Positions 8,011 to 17,135 of a stretch of 64,000 nt of DNA are shown here, piece by piece. Numbering within the stretch: the first letter of the stretch is position 1; each line of letters opens with the position of its first letter. The position numbers were made by a program, and so were the translations under genes. A model generated the notes under the pieces. It saw nothing but the letters and a program-made list of their open reading frames with translations. It did no database searches and was not told where the DNA came from. This stretch comes from Cognatiyoonia koreensis. GTDB lineage: Bacteria > Pseudomonadota > Alphaproteobacteria > Rhodobacterales > Rhodobacteraceae. The stretch covers positions 2,046,001 through 2,110,000 of the forward strand of contig NZ_FOIZ01000001.1 in NCBI RefSeq assembly GCF_900109295.1. Reading direction: 5' to 3'.

Positions 8011-8991
8011 TTAGGCAGCTTCGGTCGGGCCGTCATGGGCGGCCAGGAATTCGTTCAAATCGGATGGATAGGGCATCGCAGGGGCGCATCCGGGCTTGGC
8101 CACGACGATTGCCGCGCAGGCAGAGCCGCGCAAGATCGCTTCTTTCAGGGACAAGCCATCGGCGATCCCCGTCAAGAAACCGGCCATGAAACTGTCGCCC
8201 GCGCCTGTGGGTTTCAAAGCCGTGACCGGATAGATCCCGGTCGCAATTTCCGCGCCGTCGGCAAAGGTCACAGCACCCCGTTCGCCCATCTTGTAGACAA
8301 CAATGCGCGCCCCGTCTTCGGCCAGCGCGCGGGCCTTGGCGCGGCCCTTGTCCTTGCCCCCCGCCATAAAGCCGAATTCATCGTCATTGCCGACGATCAC
8401 ATCCGACATGGCCCCGGCGCGCGACAGCACGTCTTCGGCGACGGCGGCAGAGGGCCAGCTGTAAGGGCGGTAATCCACATCAAAGATAATCGGCAGACCG
8501 GCCGCGCGGGCCAGTTCGAATGCGCGAAACGCCGCCCCGCGCGAAGGCTCTGCTGCGAAAACCGTGCCAGCGGTCACCAAAGCGCCGAACTGGCTGTAAT
8601 CGACGGCTTCGACATCTGCGACGGTCATCTCGAAATCAGCAGCGCCGTTGCGATAGATCACCGATTGGTGCCCTTCCACGCGGCTTTCATAAAGGGCGAG
8701 CGAGTTGCGCGCTTCGCCACCGACGGGAGTGATATAGGTCGTATCGACCTTGTAATGATGCAGCTTGTTGACGCAAAACCGCCCGACCGCATCGTCGGAC
8801 ACGCGGGTCACAAGGGCCGCCTGCCCGCCCAGTTTCACAATCCCCGCAGCCGTGTTGGCCGATGATCCGCCCATATCGGCGGTAAACATCGCGGCATCCT
8901 CGGTCGCGATGCCCGGCGGCGGGAACAGGTCCATGCCGACACGCCCGACAATCACGAAACGGTTCTTTTTGATGCCCCCCAGAACGTCCAT
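8011..8991 (-). CDS. iolC: 5-Dehydro-2-deoxygluconokinase
   Basis: PfkB-family sugar kinase, 326 residues, phosphorylating 2-deoxy-5-keto-gluconate at O6. Early motif GRVGMDLFPPP, then GGSSANTAAGIVKLGG near residue 45, and the PfkB signature with anion hole and catalytic Asp, PTGAGDSFMAGFL, near residue 250. It lacks the C-terminal DUF2090 domain often fused to IolC in proteobacteria, which fits the separate class II aldolase two genes on. Its start shares one base with the iolD stop. Confidence 0.93.
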   Translation of the reverse strand: MDVLGGIKKNRFVIVGRVGMDLFPPPGIATEDAAMFTADMGGSSANTAAGIVKLGGQAALVTRVSDDAVGRFCVNKLHHYKVDTTYITPVGGEARNSLALYESRVEGHQSVIYRNGAADFEMTVADVEAVDYSQFGALVTAGTVFAAEPSRGAAFRAFELARAAGLPIIFDVDYRPYSWPSAAVAEDVLSRAGAMSDVIVGNDDEFGFMAGGKDKGRAKARALAEDGARIVVYKMGERGAVTFADGAEIATGIYPVTALKPTGAGDSFMAGFLTGIADGLSLKEAILRGSACAAIVVAKPGCAPAMPYPSDLNEFLAAHDGPTEAA

Positions 8992-10853
8992 CAGACGCCT
9001 TTCCGCTGCTTCACGCGTGAGGCTTCGGTTTCCGTGTGCTTTTCAGCGACCTTCGGGTTCTCGGTGACATGGGGCGTGCCGACTTCCCACCATGTGTGGC
9101 CCTGTGTCGTCCAGCCGTCATAGGCATCGACATTCATGACGATCACGGATGTCTTGTCAGCCGCTTTCGCGCGTTTGAACGCCGCCCCCAGTTCGACAGG
9201 GTTGGACACCATTTCCGCATTTGCCCCCATCGCGGCGGCATGGGCCACGAAATCGACGGCGAAAGGTTCATCGACGGTTGGCGTATCTGCGATCAGGTTG
9301 TTGAAACTTTCGTTGCCTGTGTTGTTCTGCAGCTTGTTGATGACGGCGAAACCGCCGTTATCAAGGACGCAGATGATCAGTTTGCGGTTCGTCAGGACCG
9401 ATGAATAGATATCGGAATTCAGCATCAGGTATGACCCGTCGCCGGTGAAAACGATGGTGTCCTGATCCGGCTCGCGTTCGCATTGTGCAATCCGTGCGCC
9501 CCATCCACCCGCAATTTCGTAGCCCATGCAGGAAAAACCAAACTCGACATCGACGGTGCCGACTTCTTTGGTCTGCCAATGCGCGGTGACCTCGGCGGGC
9601 AGGCCACCCGCGGCGGCGACGACCCGGTCGCGCGGATCGCAAAGATCGTTGACCGCGCGAATGGCCTGACAATAGGAATTCGGGCCGTTGCCCGGCGTCG
9701 TGATCTTGTCGGTATAGGCGATCCAAGTCGCGCGTTCGCCTTGTGCGAAATCGACCCAGTCGGACGGTGCGCGATAGTCGAGCGCCGTTGACAGCGCATC
9801 AAGCGCGACTTTCGCATCGCCCACAACCGGCAGTGACAGATGCTTCATCGCATCGTGACGCCCGACGTTCAGCCCGATGATGCGCGCATCATGGGCGAAT
9901 GCGGTCCACGACCCGGTCGTGAAATCCTGAAGCCGCGTCCCGACCGCAAGGATCACATCGGCCTTTTCGGCGATGGCATTGGCACTGTCGGATCCTGTTA
10001 CACCGACGGGACCGATGTTCAGCGGATGGCCCTGGACCAGATTGGCGCGCCCGGCGATGGTTTCGACAACGGGGATATTGTGCTTTTCCGCGAATGCCGT
10101 GAGTTCGCCCACCGCGCCGGAATACTGCACGCCGCCACCAGCGATCAGCATCGGGCGCTTTGCCGTGGCAAGAAGCGCTGCAGCGTCGGCAATCTCGGCA
10201 GGGTCAGGTGACTGACGCCGGATGCGGTGCACGCGCTTTTCAAAGAAAGATTCAGGATAGTCATAAGCCCACCCCTGCACGTCCTGCGGCAGGCCGATAA
10301 AGGCAGGCCCGCAATCTGCCGGGTCCAGCATTGTCGCCAATGCGGCAGGCAATGACTGCAAGACCTGTGCGGGATGGGTGATGCGGTCCCAGAACCGGGA
10401 CACAGCCTTGAAGGCGTCGTTCACGCCAAGCGTCGGGTTACCAAAGTGTTCAAGCTGCTGAAGCACCGGATCAGGCAAACGGGTGATATAGGCATCGCCG
10501 CAAAGCAGCAGCATCGGCAGGCGGTTGGCATGCGCCAGCGCTGCAGATGTCAGCAGGTTGGCCGTTCCCGGACCGGCACTTGCCGTGCAAAACATAAATC
10601 GTTGGCGCAACCACTGCTTGGCATAGCCCGCCGCAGCAAAGCCCATGCTTTGTTCGTTCTGCCCGCGATAAAGCGGCAGCGTTTCGCGCGTGTCATACAG
10701 CGCCTCACCCAGACAGGTGACATTGCCATGTCCGAATATGCCGAAACCGCCGCCGCACACCCGCCGTTCTTCACCGTCAATGACGATGAATTGTGCGTCC
10801 AGATACCTGATGATCGCCTGCGCCGTTGTCAGCCGAATGGTGCGGTCCGTCAT
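8991..10853 (-). CDS. iolD: 3D-(3,5/4)-trihydroxycyclohexane-1,2-dione acylhydrolase
   Basis: Thiamine-diphosphate enzyme that opens the ring of the diketone intermediate to 5-deoxy-glucuronate. The protein has 620 residues, as usual for IolD. Domain order is an N-terminal pyrimidine-binding domain (GFAAAGYAKQ, TASAGPGTANL), a middle domain (RPMLIAGGGVQYSG) and a C-terminal domain with GDGSYLMLNSDIYSS, the GDG...N motif that binds the diphosphate and magnesium, near residue 475. It is the first gene of the minus-strand inositol operon; an 18-base palindrome lies 74 bases upstream of its start. Confidence 0.95.
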   Translation of the reverse strand: MTDRTIRLTTAQAIIRYLDAQFIVIDGEERRVCGGGFGIFGHGNVTCLGEALYDTRETLPLYRGQNEQSMGFAAAGYAKQWLRQRFMFCTASAGPGTANLLTSAALAHANRLPMLLLCGDAYITRLPDPVLQQLEHFGNPTLGVNDAFKAVSRFWDRITHPAQVLQSLPAALATMLDPADCGPAFIGLPQDVQGWAYDYPESFFEKRVHRIRRQSPDPAEIADAAALLATAKRPMLIAGGGVQYSGAVGELTAFAEKHNIPVVETIAGRANLVQGHPLNIGPVGVTGSDSANAIAEKADVILAVGTRLQDFTTGSWTAFAHDARIIGLNVGRHDAMKHLSLPVVGDAKVALDALSTALDYRAPSDWVDFAQGERATWIAYTDKITTPGNGPNSYCQAIRAVNDLCDPRDRVVAAAGGLPAEVTAHWQTKEVGTVDVEFGFSCMGYEIAGGWGARIAQCEREPDQDTIVFTGDGSYLMLNSDIYSSVLTNRKLIICVLDNGGFAVINKLQNNTGNESFNNLIADTPTVDEPFAVDFVAHAAAMGANAEMVSNPVELGAAFKRAKAADKTSVIVMNVDAYDGWTTQGHTWWEVGTPHVTENPKVAEKHTETEASRVKQRKGV

Positions 10854-10926
10854 GAGTCGTTGTCTTTCCCAATTGCGCCGTGGCAGCGATTGCCGCTTGC
10901 GCGATTTCGAATCTGAGGTTACTCAT

Positions 10927-10944
10927 TTTGCAACCGGTTGCAAA
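10927..10944. promoter_or_regulatory. LacI-type operator between iolD and the divergent oxidoreductase gene
   Basis: An 18-base perfect palindrome with core TTGCAACCGGTTGCAA and central CG, typical of LacI-family operators. It lies 74 bases before iolD and 24 bases before the plus-strand oxidoreductase start, so one repressor could act on both operons. The same core, with longer flanking symmetry, occurs at 17136-17157 beside a LacI gene. The exact repetition makes a common regulator likely. Confidence 0.82.
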
Positions 10945-10968
10945 CTCTTTTCAGACGAAAGCCAGACC

Positions 10969-12066
10969 ATGACGGAAATCGGGATCGGCATCATCGGTGG
11001 CGGCTACATGGGCAAAGCCCACGCCGTTGCGATGTCCGCGGTCGGGGCGGTTTTTGACACCGCGCTGCGCCCGCGCCTTGAAATGGTCTGCGCGACAAAT
11101 CTGGCATCAGCCGAAAAATATCGCGCAGCTTATGGCTTTGCCCGTGCCTGCGATGACTGGCGTACATTGGTCGATGACCCCAGGGTCGAGGCGATCATCA
11201 TCGCCTCGCCACAGGAAACGCATCGCGCGATTGCCGAGGCCGCTTTCGCGCTGAACAAACCCGTCTTTTGTGAAAAGCCGCTGGGTGCCTCGCTTGAAGA
11301 CAGTCGCGCGATGGTTGCCGCCGCCCAAGGTCAGATCAGCATGACCGGCTTCAACTATATCCGCACCCCCGCCAGCCAGTTCGCCCGTCAGCTTGTCGCC
11401 GACGGCGCAATTGGCGATGTGATCTGGTTTCGCGGCGAACACACCGAAGATTTCTACGCCGACCCGTCATTGCCTCCCACATGGCGCGCGCACGGTGATG
11501 CGAACGGCTGTATGGGCGATCTGGCACCGCACATGGTGAACGGCGCGCTGGCGCTTGTCGGCCCAATCACGTCGCTTTGCGCCGAGGTCGAGACCGTCCA
11601 CAAGGACCGCCCCGGCGGGGCCGTGACGAATGACGACCAAGGCCAGTTCATGTGCCGTTTTGAAAATGGGGCAATGGGGCATCTGTTCTTCAGCCGCGTC
11701 GCGCATGGCCGCAAGATGGGCTATGCCTATGAAATCACAGGAACCAAAGGGGCGATCCGTTTTGATCAGGAAGACCAGAACGCGCTCTGGCTTTATCAGA
11801 TGGACGAACCCGAAGCGACGCGCGGGTTTCGCAAGATCCTGACCGGCCCTGCCCATCCGGACTATGCACCCTTTTGCCAGGGACCCGGCCATGGCACCGG
11901 TTATCAGGATCAGATCATCATCGAGGCGCGCGATTTTTTGCAGGCCATCGCCACCCGCAAAGAGGTCTGGCCGACGTTCAGGGACGGGATGCTGGTCAAC
12001 CAGATCATCGCCGCCGCCATGGCATCGGCCACAACAAAATCTTGGATCAACGTCGCAGACGTTTAA
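10969..12066 (+). CDS. Gfo/Idh/MocA-family oxidoreductase of the inositol cluster
   Basis: NAD(P)-dependent sugar or inositol dehydrogenase, 365 residues. The Rossmann motif GGGYMGKAHA is at residues 9-18 and FCEKPLGASLEDSRAMV near residue 100 holds the catalytic Lys. ATG 10969 is chosen because it gives the canonical N terminus; upstream frame overlaps the operator and iolD. It is first in a three-gene operon (oxidoreductase, iolE, oxidoreductase) divergent from iolD. It may act on scyllo- or chiro-inositol or an inositol derivative so as to feed the pathway; which one cannot be told. Confidence 0.88.
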   Translation: MTEIGIGIIGGGYMGKAHAVAMSAVGAVFDTALRPRLEMVCATNLASAEKYRAAYGFARACDDWRTLVDDPRVEAIIIASPQETHRAIAEAAFALNKPVFCEKPLGASLEDSRAMVAAAQGQISMTGFNYIRTPASQFARQLVADGAIGDVIWFRGEHTEDFYADPSLPPTWRAHGDANGCMGDLAPHMVNGALALVGPITSLCAEVETVHKDRPGGAVTNDDQGQFMCRFENGAMGHLFFSRVAHGRKMGYAYEITGTKGAIRFDQEDQNALWLYQMDEPEATRGFRKILTGPAHPDYAPFCQGPGHGTGYQDQIIIEARDFLQAIATRKEVWPTFRDGMLVNQIIAAAMASATTKSWINVADV

Positions 12067-12083
12067 CTTGGAAAGCCACATAT

Positions 12084-12974
12084 ATGACGATCAAGATCGG
12101 CAACGCCCCATGTTCCTGGGGCATCGAATTTGCCTCCGATCCTTCTTATCCGACGTGGCAGTCGGTTTTGGATCAATGCGCGGCGGCGGGTTACAAGGGG
12201 ATCGAACTGGGCCCGATCGGCTATATGCCGGAGGATCCTGCAGTGCTTGCGCCAGCATTGGCAGATCGGGATCTGGCGATTATCGGGGGCGTCGTTTTCC
12301 GCCCGTTTCACGATGCAGACAAATGGGACGAGGTGCTGGATGCATCCGTGCGGACCTGCAAAGCCTTGATCGCGCATGGCGCGCAACACCTTGTTTTGAT
12401 TGACAGTATTTCGCCCCGGCGCGCACCCACTGCAGGGCGTGCAGATGAGGCCGAGCAGATGGAAACCGCCGAATGGGCGGCCTTTCGCGACCGGATCGCC
12501 ACCATCGCCAGAATGGGGGCCGAGGAATACGGGCTGACCGTGGGCATCCACGCCCATGCCGCGGGCTTTCTGGACTTTGAGCCGGAACTGGAACGTCTGC
12601 TGGACGAGGTCGATGAGGACATCTTGAAAATCTGCTTTGACACGGGGCATCATTCCTATGCGGGCTATGATCCCGTTGCCTTTATGAAGCGGCATATGGA
12701 CCGTATTTCCTATATGCATTTCAAAGACATAGACCCGGCCGTCAAAGCGGACGTCGTGGAAAAGCGGACCGATTTCTACAAGGCCTGCGGGCAAGGCATC
12801 TTCTGCAATCTGGGCAAGGGCGACGTTGATTTTCCGGCTGTTCGTCAGGTGCTGCTGGACCACGGATTTGAAGGGTGGTGCACGGTAGAACAGGACTGCG
12901 ACCCGTCCCTGCCCGGCACCCCGCTTGAGGATGCGAAAGCGAACCGCGCCTACCTGCAATCCATCGGATTTTAG
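12084..12974 (+). CDS. iolE: Inosose dehydratase-type TIM-barrel protein
   Basis: TIM-barrel sugar isomerase/dehydratase family, 296 residues. Expected to dehydrate scyllo-inosose to the diketone used by IolD. Motifs are NAPCSWGIEFASDPSYPTW at the N terminus, KGIELGPIGYMP near residue 45, HAHAAGFLDFE near 155, the metal segment CFDTGHHSYAGYDP near 185 and SYMHFKDI near 212, ending with GWCTVEQD. The start ATG 12084 lies 17 bases after the upstream stop. The alternative is IolI/IolH, a related isomerase; position and the lack of another dehydratase favour IolE. Confidence 0.82.
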   Translation: MTIKIGNAPCSWGIEFASDPSYPTWQSVLDQCAAAGYKGIELGPIGYMPEDPAVLAPALADRDLAIIGGVVFRPFHDADKWDEVLDASVRTCKALIAHGAQHLVLIDSISPRRAPTAGRADEAEQMETAEWAAFRDRIATIARMGAEEYGLTVGIHAHAAGFLDFEPELERLLDEVDEDILKICFDTGHHSYAGYDPVAFMKRHMDRISYMHFKDIDPAVKADVVEKRTDFYKACGQGIFCNLGKGDVDFPAVRQVLLDHGFEGWCTVEQDCDPSLPGTPLEDAKANRAYLQSIGF

Positions 12975-13037
12975 GGTGGCACACCCCGTACACCGGACGT
13001 GCACAGCGCGTGCACCGCAATTGTGAAAGACAGCGAT

Positions 13038-14171
13038 ATGGCAAAACTGAACTGGGGGATGATCGGCGGCGGCGAAGGGAGCCAGATCGGCCCCGCCCAC
13101 CGTCTTGGCGCGCAAGCCGACGGGCTGTTCGCATTCACGGCCGGTGCGCTGGATCACCGTGCCGAGGCGGGCCGCGCCTATGCGCAGCGGCTTGGGATCG
13201 CGCCGGATCGGGCCTATGGCGACTGGCGCGAAATGCTGGACGGCGAAAAGGCGCGCGATGACAAGGTTGATCTGGTCACGGTCGCGACCCCTAACGCCAC
13301 CCACTTCGAGATCACCAAAGCCTTCCTTGAAGCCGGGTTCAACGTGCTGTGCGAAAAGCCGATGACCATGACCGTAGAGGAAGGCGAAGAGATCGTCCGC
13401 GTTGCCGAAAAGACCGGCAAGATCTGCGCTGTCAATTACTGCTATTCCGCTTATCCGATGGTGCGTCAGGCGCGCGCCATGGTCCGTGCGGGCGAGATCG
13501 GCAAGGTGCGTCTTGTCGTCACCGCCTTCAGCCACGGCCATCATGGTGACGCGACAGATGCGGACAATCCGCGCGTGCGCTGGCGCTATGATCCTGCGAT
13601 GGCAGGCGTGTCGGGGCAGTTCGCCGATTGCGGCATCCACGCGCTGCACATGGCGAGCTTCATCTGTGATGATGAGGTCGAAACGCTGTCCGCCGATTTC
13701 GCATCAACGATCCCAAGCCGCGAATTGGAAGACGACGCGATGGTCAATTTCCGCATGTCGGGCGGGACCGTCGGGCGGCTTTGGACATCGTCCGTCGCGA
13801 TTGGTCGCCAGCACGGGTTTGAAATCCAGGTCTTCGGGGAAACCGGCGGGCTGAAGTGGTTTTCAGAACAGCCCAACCAGCTGATCTATACCCCCGTCAA
13901 AGGCCGCACCCAGATCATCGAAAAGGGCGAAGGCGGGCTTCATGAAGACGCGCAGCGCCTGTCCCGCGTGTCGATTGCGCACCCCGAAGGATTTCCGCTG
14001 GCCGTCGCCAACATCTATTGCGATCTGGCCGACGCAATTCGGGGCGAGACCCGCGACGGTCTGCCAAACGCAGCCGCAGGCGTGCGGTCCATGGCGGCAG
14101 TGCATACAGCAGTTGCGTCCGCGAAGGCGGGTGGTGCGTGGATGGATGCAAGGCCGGGGATGTTTCGGTAG
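13038..14171 (+). CDS. Second Gfo/Idh/MocA-family oxidoreductase of the inositol cluster
   Basis: NAD(P)-dependent dehydrogenase, 377 residues. N terminus LNWGMIGGGEGSQIGPAHR with the nucleotide-binding GGGEGS variant; catalytic Lys motif LCEKPMTMTVEEGEEIV near residue 112; substrate His region CGIHALHMASFI near 200. It follows iolE after 63 bases and ends the operon. GGGEGSQIG is typical of a subgroup often annotated as D-galactose or inositol-related dehydrogenases; the true substrate is unknown. With iolG and the gene at 10969 it makes three paralogous dehydrogenases in one island. Confidence 0.88.
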   Translation: MAKLNWGMIGGGEGSQIGPAHRLGAQADGLFAFTAGALDHRAEAGRAYAQRLGIAPDRAYGDWREMLDGEKARDDKVDLVTVATPNATHFEITKAFLEAGFNVLCEKPMTMTVEEGEEIVRVAEKTGKICAVNYCYSAYPMVRQARAMVRAGEIGKVRLVVTAFSHGHHGDATDADNPRVRWRYDPAMAGVSGQFADCGIHALHMASFICDDEVETLSADFASTIPSRELEDDAMVNFRMSGGTVGRLWTSSVAIGRQHGFEIQVFGETGGLKWFSEQPNQLIYTPVKGRTQIIEKGEGGLHEDAQRLSRVSIAHPEGFPLAVANIYCDLADAIRGETRDGLPNAAAGVRSMAAVHTAVASAKAGGAWMDARPGMFR

Positions 14172-14205
14172 GTCCAGTCAAGCTACGTGGCGGCTGTTCC
14201 CCATC

Positions 14206-14772
14206 TTAGCGGTTGTTGGCAAAAGCGATCAGGCTCTTGCGGGCATTTGCGGAAACCTCTGGGCCTGTTGCGACATGTCCCCCGAGTGGAATTGTCATCT
14301 GGATTTCATTCGGTGCGACATACAGATGTTGTGTGCCGAGATAGCCAAATGTGGTGCCGAGGACCGCGCCGACGAACACCTGTTTGGGCGTGTGATAATC
14401 GCCCTCGACCCGGGAATAGGCGGTGATGAGGGTTGCAGCGCCGAATGCAAGTGTCGGCGTTGTCCAGCCTTCTTGTCCAAGCATGCAACCGAATGAAGAC
14501 GCCACGCGCGAGGTATGTCCTGACGGCATGCCATGGCCACCCCCGTTTGGCCGTCGTTGATTGAACTTTTTCTTAAGAAATAAAGTAGCCTCATTGTTCG
14601 CTATGCTGCCTGCAAGGCAACCGACCGAACCTTCGATGCCATGGTTCATATGCGTATATCCTATGGCAGCAATCTGCGCGTATTGATGGAAGAAATCGCC
14701 GACTTCGACCAGCCTGTCATTCGCCCGGCTTTGGGTAGCCAATAGCGCAAAGCCCAAGGATAAGACCGACAT
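14206..14772 (-). CDS. PAP2-type phosphatase with signal peptide
   Basis: Probable acid phosphatase or lipid phosphatase of the PAP2 superfamily, 188 residues from ATG 14772. The first residues MSVLSLGFALLATQSRAND look like a secretion signal. The three PAP2 motifs are present: KKKFNQRRPN, PSGHTS and SRVEGDYHTPKQ; the last has Gln where Asp is usual at its end. A longer reading from 14907 adds a basic stretch and is less likely. It lies between the two parts of the inositol island without visible link to it, and has a lower GC feel than its neighbours. Confidence 0.72.
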   Translation of the reverse strand: MSVLSLGFALLATQSRANDRLVEVGDFFHQYAQIAAIGYTHMNHGIEGSVGCLAGSIANNEATLFLKKKFNQRRPNGGGHGMPSGHTSRVASSFGCMLGQEGWTTPTLAFGAATLITAYSRVEGDYHTPKQVFVGAVLGTTFGYLGTQHLYVAPNEIQMTIPLGGHVATGPEVSANARKSLIAFANNR

Positions 14773-15068
14773 AAGTTGTTTGAACACATAAGGCCTGGCC
14801 TTTGCGTTTCGAATACGCAGTCCGGATCGTTCGGGTTGATCGTTGCAGTCGTGACCACTGTGCTTGAACGAAGCGACGAGACAGATACAGGTTTGTCGCA
14901 TGACCATCTGCCCTTGATGAGAGAATGCGGATTTGCATGACTCTCAAAGCAGCCCAGAGATCGACGGGTCGATCCACTGAATGATGCAAAGCAGGGCTTA
15001 TCGCATTAGGCGGATAGACCAGTGAGACAAATTCCATCATAATTTCTCGCGCGAGCGCGGAGGGAATC

Positions 15069-15623
15069 TTGGGCAAGCGAAATATTGTTGTGATTGCGTT
15101 GCCTGCACTGGCATTCGCTGTTGTTTGCGGTGTCGATATTCTTCGCGAAACTGACGCTTGGGATCCTGTCGAAGTCGGTTTGGATGTCGCGGAAACGGCA
15201 ATGCTCGTTTTGCTTATCATTGCGGTGGCCTGGTCTGTGCAACGCATTTCAAGCGTCGATGAAGAGCAGCGCGCCATTCAGGATTATTTTACAAGACGCA
15301 CCGCTCGCGGTGAAACTTGGCGCGCCGAACGTGCAGCAGAAATCGCGGCAATGGGCGACGCGATCACGCGCGAGTTCAAGGCGTGGGGCTTAACATCGGC
15401 AGAAATGGACGTGGCTGGCCTATTGTTGAAAGGCGCGTCGATGAAAGAAATCGCCATTGCGCGCGAGACATCGGAAGCAACGATCCGTCAGCAAGCACAA
15501 AGCATGTATCGCAAATCAGGTTTGTCTGGGCGCGTCGAGTTATCTGCATATTTCCTCGACAGTTTGCTTGGCGAAGCCGAGAAACTGGGCAACGCAAAGC
15601 TGAGTGTTGTGGTGTCGGAATAG
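15069..15623 (+). CDS. Membrane-anchored LuxR-type DNA-binding protein
   Basis: A protein of 184 residues with two predicted membrane segments (about residues 5-22, IVVIALPALAFAVVCGV, and 44-60, MLVLLIIAVAWSV), a charged linker (residues 65-115) and a C-terminal LuxR/GerE helix-turn-helix (LTSAEMDVAGLLLKGASMKE, then SEATIRQQAQSMYRKSGL). There is no receiver domain. It seems to be a one-component regulator working from the membrane. The TTG start at 15069 is preceded by GGAGG. The neighbours are a PAP2 gene and a lipoprotein gene. No target is known. Confidence 0.8.
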   Translation: MGKRNIVVIALPALAFAVVCGVDILRETDAWDPVEVGLDVAETAMLVLLIIAVAWSVQRISSVDEEQRAIQDYFTRRTARGETWRAERAAEIAAMGDAITREFKAWGLTSAEMDVAGLLLKGASMKEIAIARETSEATIRQQAQSMYRKSGLSGRVELSAYFLDSLLGEAEKLGNAKLSVVVSE

Positions 15624-15645
15624 TCTGACGTCGCAAGGTCAGACT
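15622..15645 (+). terminator. Stem-loop after the LuxR-type gene
   Basis: AGTCTGAC at 15622-15629 pairs perfectly with GTCAGACT at 15638-15645 across an eight-base loop, starting within the stop codon. No T run follows, so it is either a weak terminator or an RNA stability element. Confidence 0.4.
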
Positions 15646-15765
15646 GGGTTCATGGCATCGCAATTGTAAGCCCCGTCCGGCGACCGCCATGTTGCCCTCA
15701 ACACTGCGCTAGGCTTTGATCGCTGATCCGCCTAAGATCACGAAAAAACGTGAGGGCAGATCATT

Positions 15766-16053
15766 ATGAAACGTATCATCATTCCCGCCGCTTTTGTCGG
15801 CGTGCTTTTGTCGGGCTGTGCCGGGGTTGTCGGGGAGCGGGCTGTTGTGACCGGCACCGGTCCGGACGACTTGCTGAAGCTGCGTGCGGGGCCTGGTCTT
15901 GGGTTCAATGTCGTGCTGGGCTTGCCTGATGGCACCGCGCTGAACAAGCAGGATTGCGTGACCGAGTTGGGGCAGCGCTGGTGCAAGGTGTCCCTCGCCG
16001 GTGCGCCGCAGGTCAGCGGCTATGTTTCGGCCGATTATCTGCGCGAGCGCTAG
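15766..16053 (+). CDS. Small lipoprotein with bacterial SH3-like domain
   Basis: A protein of 95 residues. The N terminus is a lipoprotein signal with lipobox LSGC (Cys at residue 18), so it should be anchored in the periplasm. Residues 35-95 resemble a bacterial SH3 domain: LKLRAGPGLGFNVVLGLPDG, then QRWCKVSL and GYVSADYL, the usual start and end of such domains. Two further Cys could pair. Such domains often bind peptidoglycan or protein partners. Its stop overlaps the LacI gene stop in CTAG. Confidence 0.83.
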   Translation: MKRIIIPAAFVGVLLSGCAGVVGERAVVTGTGPDDLLKLRAGPGLGFNVVLGLPDGTALNKQDCVTELGQRWCKVSLAGAPQVSGYVSADYLRER

Positions 16054-17063
16054 AGCGTTTGTCCGTCGCTGCGCATGCGCAGTGTGGCCCGTTCGATCAC
16101 GCGGCAGGGGAACAGCCGTGCTTCGGGGTAGCGATCCGGTTCGTCGAGCATGGCCGCCATCAGTTCGACGGACGAGTTCACGATCTGCTTGATCGGTTGG
16201 CGCACCGTTGTCAGCGCGATGCTTTCCCAACTGGACATTTCCATGTCGTTGAAGCCGATCAGTCCGACGTCTTCGGGGACGCGTTTGCCAACGTCTTTCA
16301 AAGCGCTGAGCACGCCGATGGACAGGACGTCGTCGCCGCAGAAATACGCCTCTGCCAGATCGTCTTTGGCCAGTCGCAGCATTTCTGTGCGCCCTGCCTG
16401 AAACGAATATTGCGTAGCGAAGGAATGGCTGACGCTGACGTCCGGGTGGTTGCGCAGTTCTTCGCGGAAGCCTTTGAGCCGGTCCTGCGTGGAGGTTGCG
16501 GATTCCGGCCCGCCGAGAAACGCGACCCGCTTGTATCCCCGCGATACCAACTCGCTTGCGGCCATGCGCCCGGCTTCGGCGTTGTCGATGCCGACCACAT
16601 GCACTTCGGGGCTGCTGGAATAGCGGCCGAACGTGTTCACGACGGGGATCTTCTTGTCCCGGAATGCCTTGCTGAACGCGGGCGGCAAGGTCGAGGAGGC
16701 GACGATCACACCGTCGACCGAATACTGGTGCAGCATTTGCACCGAGTTTTCGGGATCGGTTTCATTGGACAGGTTGACCAGCAGCGGGCGCAATCCCCGT
16801 TCCTGCAAGGCACGGGTGAACAGGTCGAAGACTTCGAGGAAGACAGGGTTGTGGAAGTTGTTGGACACGAGGCCGATCAGCTTTGTGCGCCGTGTCGTCA
16901 GGCTCCGGGCGAGGAAATTGGGGCTATACCCCAGTTCCGCCGCCGCCTTTTCGACTTTGCGCCGCATTTTGACCGACACTGACGCACCATCCGTAAACGT
17001 GCGCGAGACCGCTGATGTCGACACACCGGCCCTGTTCGCGACATCCTTGAGGGTGGCTGCCAT
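16050..17063 (-). CDS. LacI-family regulator of the inositol genes (IolR-like)
   Basis: Repressor of 337 residues. The N-terminal HTH is TLKDVANRAGVSTSAVSRTF, followed by the hinge helix and GYSPNFLARSL; the rest is a periplasmic-binding-type ligand domain. ATG 17063 is preceded by GGAGG at a good distance; the longer frame from 17144 would run through the operator. It is divergent from the ABC transporter operon; a 22-base palindrome lies 73 bases before its start, with the same core as the one before iolD. It is therefore likely to control both and itself, with inositol or an intermediate as inducer (inference). Confidence 0.88.
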   Translation of the reverse strand: MAATLKDVANRAGVSTSAVSRTFTDGASVSVKMRRKVEKAAAELGYSPNFLARSLTTRRTKLIGLVSNNFHNPVFLEVFDLFTRALQERGLRPLLVNLSNETDPENSVQMLHQYSVDGVIVASSTLPPAFSKAFRDKKIPVVNTFGRYSSSPEVHVVGIDNAEAGRMAASELVSRGYKRVAFLGGPESATSTQDRLKGFREELRNHPDVSVSHSFATQYSFQAGRTEMLRLAKDDLAEAYFCGDDVLSIGVLSALKDVGKRVPEDVGLIGFNDMEMSSWESIALTTVRQPIKQIVNSSVELMAAMLDEPDRYPEARLFPCRVIERATLRMRSDGQTL

Positions 17064-17135
17064 GTGTTCCTCCGTTTTTTGGTGCGCGCTTTTACACCGC
17101 CCCATGGCTTGCTGCAGTAGAAATCTTTTTGATTC

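Noticed and set aside
7216..8865. 549-codon frame on the plus strand across iolB and iolC
   Set aside because: It runs opposite two well-conserved genes, has no ribosome site and no domain; long antisense frames are common in GC-rich genes.
12063..13649. 528-codon frame on the minus strand across iolE and the next gene
   Set aside because: Antisense to two clear genes and rich in His/Arg/Gly as expected from reverse reading.
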